Notes: generated by a model not told the origin, from the sequence alone. Positions 51,512 to 60,050 are shown, counted from the stretch's first letter. The stretch is DNA of 64,000 nt from Ruminococcus sp. (GCA_017460665.1 JAFUAO010000091.1:33012-97011), one strand, 5' to 3'. Numbers and translations: made by a program.

Positions 51512-52015
51512 ACTGCTTACTATTCAGTTGTAGTTGGCGAAACGCCGTTATTTAGCTGGGACCAGCTCGGTTTTACTTTCTCATTGGACTCACCTAAAAT
51601 GTAGAATTTAACTTATCCATGTGCGGTATAAGATCTTAGCTAAGTACATCTCTTCTCATTGGACTCAAACCTTTACTAAAGATTTTTGGTAATATATCTA
51701 AAGACTTACCGTCGAAGTTTCAGATGATCCTGTATCCAAAACGAGTTAAGACATGAAGCCGTCAATTTAACAGCCAAACGGTCGCTTTATATTTGGATAT
51801 TCATTGTACTTTCAAAACCTTGGAACAAGCACGAAGCCTATATTCCCTCTTAATGCGATCCAATTACTCAGCAAGCCCGCCGGCTCCACGCTGTGAACTG
51901 ATCTGTACTTCCATTGGACTCACTCTCCCTTCCGCATCAAAGTCATTTACATTGAGGCCGCAGCCCCAGTCCAAGTAAACACTGCTTGGAATAACCTTTG
52001 TCATTCCTTTTCCTT
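51488..52015 (-). ncRNA. Large structured non-coding RNA candidate (~525 nt)
   Basis: Between rarA and the DUF1292 gene lies a region less GC-rich than its surroundings, with a perfect minus-strand promoter and a terminator but no credible protein. The predicted transcript forms a chain of local hairpins: GGGGC-UGCG-GCCUC (a UNCG tetraloop, near 51962-51968), CAGC...AGCC-GGCG-GGCU...GCUG, GGUAA...UUACC, AGCUG-GUCC-CAGCU and GGCG-UUU-CGCC. The motif UGAGUCCAAUG occurs three times. Size and organisation recall large ornate bacterial RNAs such as ROOL or GOLLD, but I cannot assign a family. Neither tmRNA nor RNase P hallmarks are present. A 46-codon frame starting about 52002 could alternatively be translated. 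Confidence 0.6.
51581..51922 (-). repeat. Three copies of an 11-base direct repeat in the RNA candidate
   Basis: CATTGGACTCA occurs at 51582-51592, 51657-51667 and 51912-51922 (TGAGTCCAATG in the transcript). The spacings, 75 and 255 bases, are both multiples of three. An upstream TTGGACT near the 5' end of the transcript could pair with any of them. Confidence 0.85.
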
Positions 52016-52021
52016 GACTAT

Positions 52022-52050
52022 ATATTACCACATACTTTAGCAAATGTCAA
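52022..52050 (-). promoter_or_regulatory. Promoter of the large RNA candidate
   Basis: Minus strand TTGACA (52045-52050), 17-base spacer, TAATAT (52022-52027), predicting a start near 52015. Confidence 0.8.
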
Positions 52051-52105
52051 TAGTAAAACTGAAATTTTTTGAAAGTTTCTAGTAAAATCGTGAAAGAGCA
52101 CGATC

Positions 52106-52191
52106 AGGAGCTGTTCCTTTAGTCAGATTTGCACAAAGAACAGCAGCTCCTTATATTTCCGCTTGCTATCTGCCGCCGGATAGTGTATAAT
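52106..52191 (+). promoter_or_regulatory. Hairpin and promoter before the DUF1292 gene
   Basis: AGGAGCTG pairs with CAGCTCCT (within 52106-52152), a strong stem between divergent units. TTGCTA (52163-52168), 17 bases, TATAAT (52186-52191) form the DUF1292 promoter. Confidence 0.7.
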
Positions 52192-52243
52192 AGGAGTGTA
52201 AGAACACGGGCCGCAGATCCAAACGGCCGGAACGGAGAGAGCT

Positions 52244-52543
52244 ATGTCTGGAATGAACGAGTACACCCCCGAGCTCTTCGAGCTCATCGACGACGAGGGC
52301 AATAAGAAGGCCTTCGAGCTGATAGATACTGCCGAGCTGAGCGGAGAGCAGTATTTCGCCATGATCCCTGCTATCGAGGGCGAGGACTACCTTGAGGCCG
52401 ACTGCGACCTGGTGATCCTCAAGTCGATCTTCGAGGACGGTGAGGAGATCCTTGCTACCATCGACGACCCGGAGGAGTTCACCAACGTGTCCGAGTTCTT
52501 CCTTCAGAGACTGGAGGACGCACTGGAGGACGATGAGATCTGA
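52244..52543 (+). CDS. DUF1292 acidic protein
   Basis: A 99-residue, very acidic protein of the DUF1292 family (YrzB-like), common in Firmicutes near alaS or yqgF but here isolated. The pattern FELIDDEGNKKAFELIDTAEL, YFAMIPA and LEADCDLVILK is typical. Function unknown. Confidence 0.88.
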   Translation: MSGMNEYTPELFELIDDEGNKKAFELIDTAELSGEQYFAMIPAIEGEDYLEADCDLVILKSIFEDGEEILATIDDPEEFTNVSEFFLQRLEDALEDDEI

Positions 52544-52574
52544 CAGTTTTTTTCAAAAAAATTTGAAAAAACTA

Positions 52575-52603
52575 TTGATTTCCTTGAAAAACTGTGATAT
52601 AAT
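52575..52603 (+). promoter_or_regulatory. Promoter of the 6S-like RNA
   Basis: TTGATT (52575-52580), 17 bases, TATAAT (52598-52603); start predicted near 52610. Confidence 0.75.
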
Positions 52604-52609
52604 ATATTC

Positions 52610-52837
52610 AGAAAAAAATATTCTGCCTTGTTCGTGTAATTATAGTTTTTATAATCCAACACATTTATTTAGGGAATCCAGCTCCGGCTGTGGACTGTAG
52701 ACCTCCCGCTCTGCGGACGAAGGGAACGAGAAGCATTCGGGCGTTTACCCACCTGCTTCGTGCGGGTTTTATTCGCTATAAGACGGCAAGGCGGAGTATT
52801 TTTGTGCTTTCGGCTCCTGTTCGCAGGAGCTTTTTTT
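52610..52837 (+). ncRNA. ssrS: 6S RNA-like regulatory RNA
   Basis: A promoter-to-terminator unit with no frame. The 5' end (52614-52630) pairs over 17 bases, with G-U pairs, with 52787-52803, closing a long hairpin; a second helix TTATAG/CTATAA (52640-52645 with 52776-52781) lies inside. The 5' sequence with CTGCCTTGTTCGTG, ATCCAACA and TTTAGGGAATCC resembles Firmicute 6S RNA, which mimics an open promoter and sequesters sigma-A RNA polymerase. A separate intrinsic terminator (52812-52837) ends the transcript. The family assignment rests on structure and remembered pattern, not on a covariance search. Confidence 0.65.
52812..52837 (+). terminator. Terminator of the 6S-like RNA
   Basis: GCTCCTG-TTCG-CAGGAGC stem followed by TTTTTTT. 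Confidence 0.9.
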
Positions 52838-52846
52838 CATGCAGAA

Positions 52847-52890
52847 AGCCCCGGAGCAGTCCGCACGGACCGCCTCGGGGCTCGTTTTTA
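52847..52890. terminator. Terminator at the 3' end of nrdG
   Basis: AGCCCCG...CGGGGCT (52847-52882) with an inner stem and a T-run at 52884-52888 on the plus strand. It lies between the convergent 6S-like RNA and nrdG. Confidence 0.75.
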
Positions 52891-52891
52891 T

Positions 52892-53392
52892 TCATGGCTG
52901 GGCATCTATTGCTCTCCCCTGCTCAAGGCTGGCCTGACAGTCAAGATACCGCTGATTGCTGCTCCCACGGAACTTTATCTCCCAGTCACGCTGGGCCTGG
53001 ATAAAGGGTCCGTCGATCAGTATGTCGGTCACGGCAAGGAGCTCCCCCCAGCCGTGGCTGTCTCGGTCAGCATAGAGCTGCTCGAAGGTATACCCCGTAT
53101 AGGTCACGATGTTGAGGCCAAGGGCCCTTATCTCTCTTCCGAGAGCTGCAAGGGCGCCGGCTTGACAGAAGGGCTCGCCTCCGCTGAAGGTCACGCCGTC
53201 AAGGAGAGGGTTGCCCTTGATCTTCTCCAGCAAAAGATCCGTATCCGTGATCTCTCCTCCGGAAAAGTCGTGGGTCTGGGGGTTGTGGCAGCCCTCACAC
53301 TTGTGGGGACAGCCCTGAGTAAATACCGTAAACCTTATCCCGGGACCGTCAACGATCGAGTCGTTAACTGTTCCGGCGATCCTTAGTTCCAT
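52892..53392 (-). CDS. nrdG: Anaerobic ribonucleotide reductase activating protein
   Basis: A 166-residue radical-SAM activase that installs the glycyl radical in NrdD. The cluster motif CPHKCEGC lies at residue 32, followed by FSGGEPFCQ. It starts 9 bases after nrdD in the usual nrdDG order. Confidence 0.95.
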   Translation of the reverse strand: MELRIAGTVNDSIVDGPGIRFTVFTQGCPHKCEGCHNPQTHDFSGGEITDTDLLLEKIKGNPLLDGVTFSGGEPFCQAGALAALGREIRALGLNIVTYTGYTFEQLYADRDSHGWGELLAVTDILIDGPFIQAQRDWEIKFRGSSNQRYLDCQASLEQGRAIDAQP

Positions 53393-53401
53393 TATATCAC
53401 C

Positions 53402-55720
53402 TTACACACTGTGCTTCACACGGTCGTGCTCTTCGGCCTTCTTGCCGTTGTTGAACCTGTCCAAAGTTCCTACAAGGTAGCCTGTGATCCTGCGGATCCT
53501 GTCGAAGGCCACGGTGTCAGAGTGCTCCTTACGGCCGCAGCAGGGGCAGGTCTCGCCGATGATGCCGGTATATCCGCAGCAGGGATCTCTGTCAACGGGG
53601 TGGTTGATAGCACCGTAGCCGATGCCGGACTCCTTCATGCAGCGCACGATCTTCTCGAAGGCCGCAAGGTTCTCCAGAGGATCGCCGTCCAGCTCGATGT
53701 AGCTGATGTGGCCTGCGTTGGTGAGCTCGTGATAGGGAGCCTCGATCTTGATCTTGTCGAAGGCGCTGATCGGGTAGTACACCGGCACATGGAAGGAATT
53801 AGTGTAGTAGTCACGGTCGGTGATGCCCTCTCTGATGCCGTACTTCTTAGCATCCATGCGGACGAAGCGTCCGGAAAGTCCCTCAGCAGGAGTTGCCAGC
53901 AGAGAGAAGTTCAGGTTCGTCCTATTGGACTCCTCGTCAAGGCGCTTCCTCATAGCGGTAACGATCTCGATACCCAGCTCACGGGCCTCCTCGCTCTCGC
54001 CGTGGTGAGCTCCGATAAGAGCCTTCAAACACTCAGCAAGGCCGATAAATCCAACTGAAAGGGTGCCGTGCTTGAGGACCTCCTCCACGGTATCGTCGGG
54101 AGCCAGCTTGTCCGAGTCGATCCAGATCCCCTGGCCCATAAGGAAGGGGAAGTTCCTGACACGCTTCTGGCACTGGATATGGAACCTGTGCTTGAGCTGG
54201 TCGATCGCCAGATCCATCATCTCGTCCAGCAGGTCGAAGAACAGACCAACGTTATGGTCGGCCTTGATAGCCAGTCTGGGCAGGTTGATAGAGGTGAAGC
54301 TCAGGTTGCCTCTGCCGGTGACGATCTCCCTAGAGGGGTCGTTCTTATTGCCGATGACACGGGTGCGGCAGCCCATATAAGCGATCTCGGTATCGGGCTG
54401 GCCCTCCTTATAATACTGGAGATTATAGGGAGCGTCGATGAATGAGAAGTTGGGGAAGAGCCTCTTGGCGGAGACTCTGCACGCCAGCTTGAACAGGTCA
54501 TAGTTGGGATCTGTGGGGGCGTAGTTGACGCCGTCCTTGATCTTGAAGATATGTATGGGGAAGATCGGCGTCTCGCCGTTGCCGAGGCCGGCCTCCTGAG
54601 CAAGGAGGACGTTCTTGATGACCATTCTTCCCTCGGGAGAGGTATCGGTCCCGTAGTTGATAGAGCTGAAGGGAGTCTGTGCTCCGGCACGGCTGTTCAT
54701 GGTGTTCAGGTTGTGGATAAGCGCCTCCATAGCCTGATATGTAGCCCTGTCGGTCTCCTTCTCAGCGTTCCTCTTGGCGAAGCTCTGGAGCTTCTGTGCA
54801 TCTTCCTCGCTGATATACTTGATAAGGAGCTCCTTCTCCTTTTCCTCATAGCCGTTGCCGCCGGCAAGAGCAGGTCTGAGGCCGTCGCTCTCAAGGATCT
54901 GTGTCCGGATCTCCTTAGCGATGTCTCCGCCGTTCTCAAGGCCGCCCAAAAGCTGGAGGCCTCTGCCGATGTTCTGCATATATCTAGCAGCGTAGGTCTT
55001 CTTCACGCCGTCAGCCATAGCATAGTCGAAGGTCGGTATGCTCTGGCCGCCGTGCTGGTCGTTCTGATTGGACTGGATAGCTATACAGGCCAGTGCAGAA
55101 TAGCTGGAGATGTCGTTGGGCTCACGGAGATGACCGTGTCCGGTCGAAAATCCGTTAGTGAACAGCTTCTTCAGGTCTATCTGACAGCAGGTAGTGGTCA
55201 GTGTATAGAAGTCCAGGTCGTGGATATGAATATCTCCGTCGATGTGGGCCTTAGCGTGCTTAGGCTCAAGAACGTACATCTCGTAGTACTCCTTGGCAGA
55301 GACCGAGCCGTATTTCAGCATAGTGCCCATAGCTGTATCGCCGTCGATGTTTGCATTTTCTCGCTTAATATCGCTGTCCTTGGCGGGGCTGAAGGTGAGC
55401 TCGTTGAGTACGCACATCAGGTTAGTCTTCATCTCTCGTGAGCGTGTGCGCTCGTAACGGTAGAGGATGTAAGCCTTAGCTGTTTTGGCGTGGCCCTTCT
55501 CGATAAGGGTCTTTTCAACGAGGTCCTGGATCTCCTCGACTGTAGGGGTCTGGCCCGGGTGCAGTTCCTCATAGACCTTGCAGACCTCCACAGCGGTGTC
55601 CATAGCGGTGCTGAAATCTGTACCGCCGCAGGACTGAGCCGCCTTAAAGATAGCGTTTGCGATCTTCTCGATATTGAAAGGGACCTTTCTGCTGTCCCTT
55701 TTTATGATATGGATCAACAA
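53402..55720 (-). CDS. nrdD: Anaerobic ribonucleoside-triphosphate reductase
   Basis: A 772-residue class III reductase. An ATP-cone (residues 1-95) precedes the barrel; the C-terminus shows the zinc site CCGYTGIIGETCPCCG and the glycyl-radical segment RRITGYLVGTLDRFN. It supplies dNTPs without oxygen. A TTG start at 55720 follows GGAGG. A promoter and a NrdR box stand upstream. Confidence 0.96.
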   Translation of the reverse strand: MLIHIIKRDSRKVPFNIEKIANAIFKAAQSCGGTDFSTAMDTAVEVCKVYEELHPGQTPTVEEIQDLVEKTLIEKGHAKTAKAYILYRYERTRSREMKTNLMCVLNELTFSPAKDSDIKRENANIDGDTAMGTMLKYGSVSAKEYYEMYVLEPKHAKAHIDGDIHIHDLDFYTLTTTCCQIDLKKLFTNGFSTGHGHLREPNDISSYSALACIAIQSNQNDQHGGQSIPTFDYAMADGVKKTYAARYMQNIGRGLQLLGGLENGGDIAKEIRTQILESDGLRPALAGGNGYEEKEKELLIKYISEEDAQKLQSFAKRNAEKETDRATYQAMEALIHNLNTMNSRAGAQTPFSSINYGTDTSPEGRMVIKNVLLAQEAGLGNGETPIFPIHIFKIKDGVNYAPTDPNYDLFKLACRVSAKRLFPNFSFIDAPYNLQYYKEGQPDTEIAYMGCRTRVIGNKNDPSREIVTGRGNLSFTSINLPRLAIKADHNVGLFFDLLDEMMDLAIDQLKHRFHIQCQKRVRNFPFLMGQGIWIDSDKLAPDDTVEEVLKHGTLSVGFIGLAECLKALIGAHHGESEEARELGIEIVTAMRKRLDEESNRTNLNFSLLATPAEGLSGRFVRMDAKKYGIREGITDRDYYTNSFHVPVYYPISAFDKIKIEAPYHELTNAGHISYIELDGDPLENLAAFEKIVRCMKESGIGYGAINHPVDRDPCCGYTGIIGETCPCCGRKEHSDTVAFDRIRRITGYLVGTLDRFNNGKKAEEHDRVKHSV

Positions 55721-55737
55721 ATCACATTACCTCCAAA

Positions 55738-55753
55738 TTACTATATATTGTAT
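55738..55753. promoter_or_regulatory. NrdR box before nrdD
   Basis: TTACTATATATTGTAT matches the NrdR consensus ACACwATATmTwGTGT at 13 of 16 positions. It lies 18 bases before the start codon, downstream of the promoter. Confidence 0.65.
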
Positions 55754-55777
55754 CTCCGTTCTTCTCTGTCTTATATA

Positions 55778-55806
55778 AGTATAATGCAAAAACAGCCGAT
55801 CGTCAA
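55778..55806 (-). promoter_or_regulatory. Promoter of nrdDG
   Basis: Minus strand TTGACG (55801-55806), 17 bases, TATACT (55778-55783). Confidence 0.75.
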
Positions 55807-55931
55807 TTGTAGGCTTTAACAATAAACAGGGAGGAGTCCTTGACGCCGATCGTTAGATCTGCACATGAAATCGGCGAAAATCACGGTATATCGGGAAATT
55901 TTGGAGCTATACAGAAAGTAGAGATAAACAA

Positions 55932-55961
55932 GAAAACGCACCACAATATATTGTGGTGCGT
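55932..55961 (-). terminator. Perfect 26-bp palindrome ending the SGNH gene
   Basis: A perfect palindrome (55936-55961, arms ACGCACCACAATA/TATTGTGGTGCGT) followed on the minus strand by TTTTC, just past the SGNH gene. Confidence 0.75.
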
Positions 55962-55966
55962 ATAAT

Positions 55967-56821
55967 TTACGATGTGTGGGTCAGGATATAGCCGCAGATC
56001 TGCTCATAGGCCGCCTGTGAGAGGGACAGCGTATCGTAGTCCCAGTACTCCTCGCTGAGGGTGCCGGACTCGCCCTTCAAGGCCGTGTTGGTGTCGATGC
56101 AGTAGACCCCTGCCTTGTTGCACATATCCAGCAGCTTTGCGTTGTAGTCGTTGATCATGTCGTTGGTGACTGTCTCGTTGTCGTAGATCACCGGCGGGAG
56201 CTGCATGACATAGATCTTGAGCTCCGGCAGAGAGGCGTGGATATTGTTCACCAGCGTCGCATAGCTGGCCACCATCTCGTCGGCGGAGGAGGTGCCGATG
56301 TCGCTGCCCAGCATGATATAGACCTGATCGGGCTTTTTCAGCTTGATCACCTCGTAGGGGGTAACGGTGCCGTAGCTGCTCTCCACTCTGGTGGAATTGC
56401 AGTTCAGAGCATTGAGCTGATCGTTGCCAAGGACGTTGGCCTGAGGGATCTTCCCCAGGGCGCCCATTCGCAGGAGAGTGCTGTCAGTGATCATGCAGCA
56501 GCTATCAAAATAGCCTGCGTCAACTGCCGCCGACTGAGGCACAGGGTTGGTGATGACAGGCTGGTCCTCCTGAGGGGCCTCCTGAGCCTGAGTAGGCTCC
56601 TGCTCCTGCTGATCCGGGAGGGAGGTATCCTCCTGAGAGACACTGGCCTCGAACTCGTCCTTGAAGAAGTTCGGATTGAGGTTAGCCGCCACCATATATA
56701 ATATGAAGCAGGCTGCGAAGGACAAGACAAAAATTATGAACAGCACCCAAAAGTTGAAGCGCAGCATGGGCTTGCCACGCTTTTTGCTGCTTTTGCGCTG
56801 GATCGTTTTCTTATTTCCCAT
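55967..56821 (-). CDS. Membrane-anchored SGNH/GDSL hydrolase-like protein
   Basis: A 284-residue protein. Basic N-terminus (KKTIQRKSSKKRGK), one transmembrane helix (residues 24-45), a low-complexity Gln/Glu/Pro linker, then an SGNH-like domain with CMITDSTLLRMGALG and YIMLGSDIGTSSADEMVASY. The canonical GDS motif is written ITDSTL, and the final DxxH is not clear, so it may be a diverged esterase. Outer-surface, possibly acting on wall polymers. Confidence 0.7.
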   Translation of the reverse strand: MGNKKTIQRKSSKKRGKPMLRFNFWVLFIIFVLSFAACFILYMVAANLNPNFFKDEFEASVSQEDTSLPDQQEQEPTQAQEAPQEDQPVITNPVPQSAAVDAGYFDSCCMITDSTLLRMGALGKIPQANVLGNDQLNALNCNSTRVESSYGTVTPYEVIKLKKPDQVYIMLGSDIGTSSADEMVASYATLVNNIHASLPELKIYVMQLPPVIYDNETVTNDMINDYNAKLLDMCNKAGVYCIDTNTALKGESGTLSEEYWDYDTLSLSQAAYEQICGYILTHTS

Positions 56822-56985
56822 AAATTCTCCATGTCCGCAAGGGGACCCTGCCGGGCTTACGGCTGCCGGCTGCCGTGATAAAAAAGCTATCCTTTATATT
56901 ATACCCCGATCTTAAGATCTTTGCAAGAGCTTTTATGATATTTTACATTTTTGACCATAAGATACCGTGAATTTTGTCGTGGCGG

Positions 56986-57014
56986 TTGCTTTATTTCAAG
57001 ATCTGTGATATAAT
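56986..57014 (+). promoter_or_regulatory. Promoter of nadE
   Basis: TTGCTT (56986-56991), 17 bases, TATAAT (57009-57014). Confidence 0.75.
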
Positions 57015-57043
57015 CAAGTATATACTATTTAGGAGGTAAGTCC

Positions 57044-58963
57044 ATGAAAGACGGATTTATAAAGATCGCCTGTGCCACGCCCGACGTTAGGGTAGCTGAC
57101 TGCGAATACAACGCTCAGCAGATCATCGCTCTGGCGAAGGAGGCCAATAAGCGTGGTGTCAAGATAGTTTGCTTCCCGGAGCTCTCTGTCACGGGCTACA
57201 CCTGCGGGGACCTCTTCCTTCAAAGCACCCTGCAAACAGCCTCCAACAAGGCCCTGCTGAAGATCGCAAAGAAGACCGAGAAGCTGGACACTGTCGTGAT
57301 CGTGGGAGCTCCCATAGCCTTCTGCGGCAAGCTCTACAACTGCGGCGTGATGATCCACAAGGGCGCTGTCATGGGGGCCGTTCCTAAGTCGAATATCCCC
57401 AATTACGGCGAATTCTACGAGGGCAGGTACTTCTCCCCCGGCCCGGTGGACTGGTCTCTGGTACGGCTGGACCGTGACGAGAACACCTACATCGGCAGCG
57501 ATATGATCTTCGCCTGTGCCGAGATCCCGGAGCTGCGCTTCGGCATCGAGATCTGCGAGGACCTTTGGGTGGGCAGCACTCCCTCTGCAAGGCTGGCTGC
57601 CGGCGGCGCTACCCTGATCTTCAACATCTCCGCCAGCGATGAGGTGATCGGCAAGGCCGACTACAGAAGGACCCTGATCAAGGCCAAGTCCGGCTCGCTG
57701 GCCTGCGCCTACGCCTACTGCGACGCCGGGATCGGTGAGTCAACTCAGGACATGGTCTTCTCAGGCCACAGCATCATCGCCGAGAACGGCAAGATCCTGG
57801 CCGAGTCGGAAAGGTTCTCCAAGGGCCTGACCGTCACCGACATCGACATTCAGCGGCTCTGTCATGAGCGCCGGAGGATGAACACCTTCGAGTCTGCGGA
57901 CCGCCTCCATAAGGAGTTTTTCCGCTTCGACGCGACCGAGACCCCTCTGGAGAGGCACTTCTCCCCCACCCCCTTCGTCCCTGAGGACAAGGAGGTCCTT
58001 GACGGCCGCTGTCAGGAGATCCTCACCATGCAGGCTGTTGGCCTTATGACGAGGCTCAGGCATATCGGCTGCAGGAACGCTGTTCTGGGGCTCTCAGGAG
58101 GCCTTGACTCCACCCTTGCGCTGATCGTGACAGCCCATGCCTTCGATATGCTGGGGCTGGACCGCAGCGGTATCCAGACCGTCACCATGCCCTGCTTCGG
58201 CACTACAGACCGGACCTACACCAACGCCTGCAAGCTGGCAAAGGCCTACGGTGCCACACTGACCGAGATCAATATCCGCAAGAGCGTCGCTCAGCACTTC
58301 GAGGACATCGGTCAGGACCCGGAGCTCCACGATGTGACCTATGAGAACGCTCAGGCTAGAGAGCGCACTCAGATCCTCATGGACAAGGCCAATCAGTGCG
58401 GCGGCTTAGTCGTTGGCACAGGTGATCTGTCGGAGCTGGCACTGGGCTGGGCCACCTTCAACGGAGATCATATGTCCATGTACGGCGTCAACAGCTCGAT
58501 CCCCAAGACCCTTGTCCGCTGGCTGGTCAGCTATGAGGCTCAGGTCTCTCAGGGCGAGCTGAGAGAAGTGCTGCTGGACGTGCTGGATACTCCCGTCAGC
58601 CCGGAGCTCCTTCCTCCCGAAAAGGACGGCACGATCGCCCAGAAGACCGAGGATCTGGTGGGCCCCTACGAGCTCCACGACTTCTTCCTGTACTACACCG
58701 TGAGACTTGGCTGCTCACCGGGGAAGATCTTCCGCATGGCCTGCCTTGCGTTCGAGGGGCGCTATGACCGGGAGACGATCATGAAGTGGCTGAAAAAGTT
58801 CTGCTATAGGTTCTTCTCACAGCAGTTCAAGCGCTCATGCCTGCCCGACGGCCCCAAGGTGGGTACTGTCACCCTGTCCCCAAGGGGAGACTGGAGGATG
58901 CCCAGCGATGCCTCAAGCAAGGCCTGGATCGCTGAGCTGGAAGAGATCGAGAAAAAGTTCTGA
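57044..58963 (+). CDS. nadE: Glutamine-hydrolysing NAD+ synthase
   Basis: A 639-residue bifunctional enzyme. The N-terminal nitrilase-type glutaminase shows Glu in CFPELSVTGYTC, Lys in VPKSNIPNYGEFYEGRYF and the nucleophile Cys in FGIEICEDLW. The C-terminal synthase has the pyrophosphatase P-loop GLSGGLDSTLALIV and LVVGTGDLSELALGW. It converts nicotinate adenine dinucleotide to NAD with glutamine as the nitrogen source. GGAGG lies before the ATG. Confidence 0.96.
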   Translation: MKDGFIKIACATPDVRVADCEYNAQQIIALAKEANKRGVKIVCFPELSVTGYTCGDLFLQSTLQTASNKALLKIAKKTEKLDTVVIVGAPIAFCGKLYNCGVMIHKGAVMGAVPKSNIPNYGEFYEGRYFSPGPVDWSLVRLDRDENTYIGSDMIFACAEIPELRFGIEICEDLWVGSTPSARLAAGGATLIFNISASDEVIGKADYRRTLIKAKSGSLACAYAYCDAGIGESTQDMVFSGHSIIAENGKILAESERFSKGLTVTDIDIQRLCHERRRMNTFESADRLHKEFFRFDATETPLERHFSPTPFVPEDKEVLDGRCQEILTMQAVGLMTRLRHIGCRNAVLGLSGGLDSTLALIVTAHAFDMLGLDRSGIQTVTMPCFGTTDRTYTNACKLAKAYGATLTEINIRKSVAQHFEDIGQDPELHDVTYENAQARERTQILMDKANQCGGLVVGTGDLSELALGWATFNGDHMSMYGVNSSIPKTLVRWLVSYEAQVSQGELREVLLDVLDTPVSPELLPPEKDGTIAQKTEDLVGPYELHDFFLYYTVRLGCSPGKIFRMACLAFEGRYDRETIMKWLKKFCYRFFSQQFKRSCLPDGPKVGTVTLSPRGDWRMPSDASSKAWIAELEEIEKKF

Positions 58964-58977
58964 GGAGGGATCGGGCT

Positions 58978-59310
58978 ATGATCTGCGGTATGTGCGGCAA
59001 ACGCATGAAGGTGGGCAGGTTCAAGATCGACACCCACAGCGCCGGCTATGCCTACTCCACCGTTTCGTGGTACGAGGGCAGCGAGCTGGTCTTTGAGTCC
59101 AATGTCACCGATACCACCGGCTTCTTCTGTCAGGACTGCGGTATCGCTCTGGGAGCCTTCTTCCGGGGGCGGCAGGTGGGCTTCACCTCGGACTACTCTC
59201 AGGATCTGGACGAGCGCATAGACGTCATACCGAAGAAGCTCTGTCCCGAGTGCGGTGAGGAGATCGACATCGACTACCCAAGGTGTCCCGAGTGCGGACA
59301 TATCTTCTAA
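58978..59310 (+). CDS. Zinc-ribbon protein of unknown function
   Basis: A 110-residue protein with three pairs of CxxC: MICGMCGKRM at the start, FFCQDCGIALG in the middle, and LCPECGEEIDIDYPRCPECGHIF at the end. Likely binds two zinc ions; no catalytic domain seen. It lies 14 bases after nadE and before pyrE, probably one transcript. Confidence 0.65.
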   Translation: MICGMCGKRMKVGRFKIDTHSAGYAYSTVSWYEGSELVFESNVTDTTGFFCQDCGIALGAFFRGRQVGFTSDYSQDLDERIDVIPKKLCPECGEEIDIDYPRCPECGHIF

Positions 59311-59354
59311 AAAAATCTCCGCTCAGTGCGGAAAAAAATAACGGAGGTCAAAAA

Positions 59355-60005
59355 ATGACATACAAGGAAAGCTTCATCAAATTCATGGTAGACTGCGGAG
59401 TGCTGACTTTCGGCGAATTTACGCTGAAAAGCGGCAGAAAGGCTCCCTACTTCATCAACTGCGGCAACTACAAGACCGGCGGACAGCTGGCCAGGCTGGG
59501 CGAGTATTACGCTGAGTGCATACACGAGAACCAGATCCCTGTGGAGACCCTCTTCGGGCCGGCCTACAAGGGCATACCTCTGGCAGTTTCGGCAGTTATC
59601 GCCCTGAGCAACAAGTTCGGGACAGACGTTTCCTACTGCTTCGACCGGAAGGAGGCCAAGGACCACGGCGAGGGCGGTTCCTTCGTCGGGAAGGCCCTCA
59701 CAGACGGCGAGAAGGTGGTCATCATCGACGATGTGATGACCTCCGGAAAGGCCCTCCGTGAGTCCATGCCTAAGCTGAAGGCTGCGGCAGACGTGGACGT
59801 CACCGGCATGGTGATCACTGTTGACCGCATGGAAAAAGGCACCGGAGAGCTGTCTGCTGTCCAGGAGGTAAAGCGTGACTTCGGCGTTACGGTCTACCCG
59901 ATCGTGACCATGGAGGACATCATCGACGCTATCCGAAATGGCATCGTTCCCGGAAAGGAATATCTGGACAAGATGCTGGAATACCGTGCCACATACGGTA
60001 TCTGA
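59355..60005 (+). CDS. pyrE: Orotate phosphoribosyltransferase
   Basis: A 216-residue enzyme transferring phosphoribose to orotate in pyrimidine synthesis. The PRPP motif VVIIDDVMTSGKA is near residue 124; KSGRKAPYFINCGNY and FGPAYKGIPLAV are also conserved. ATG 59355 follows GGAGG. No other pyr gene is in the window. Confidence 0.95.
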   Translation: MTYKESFIKFMVDCGVLTFGEFTLKSGRKAPYFINCGNYKTGGQLARLGEYYAECIHENQIPVETLFGPAYKGIPLAVSAVIALSNKFGTDVSYCFDRKEAKDHGEGGSFVGKALTDGEKVVIIDDVMTSGKALRESMPKLKAAADVDVTGMVITVDRMEKGTGELSAVQEVKRDFGVTVYPIVTMEDIIDAIRNGIVPGKEYLDKMLEYRATYGI

Positions 60006-60018
60006 GTTCCAACCGTAG

Positions 60019-60045
60019 GGGCGGACCCATGTGTCCGCCCTTTCG
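60019..60045 (+). terminator. Terminator of pyrE
   Basis: GGGCGGAC/GTCCGCCC stem (60019-60040) followed by TTTCGTTT. Confidence 0.85.
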
Positions 60046-60050
60046 TTTGC

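Noticed and set aside
51581-51922. CRISPR array from the repeated CATTGGACTCA
   Set aside because: Only three 11-base copies at unequal spacing (75 and 255 bases) and no cas genes.
51488-52015. tmRNA or RNase P RNA identity for the large RNA
   Set aside because: No tRNA-Ala-like ends with a tag frame, and none of the conserved RNase P core sequences are present.
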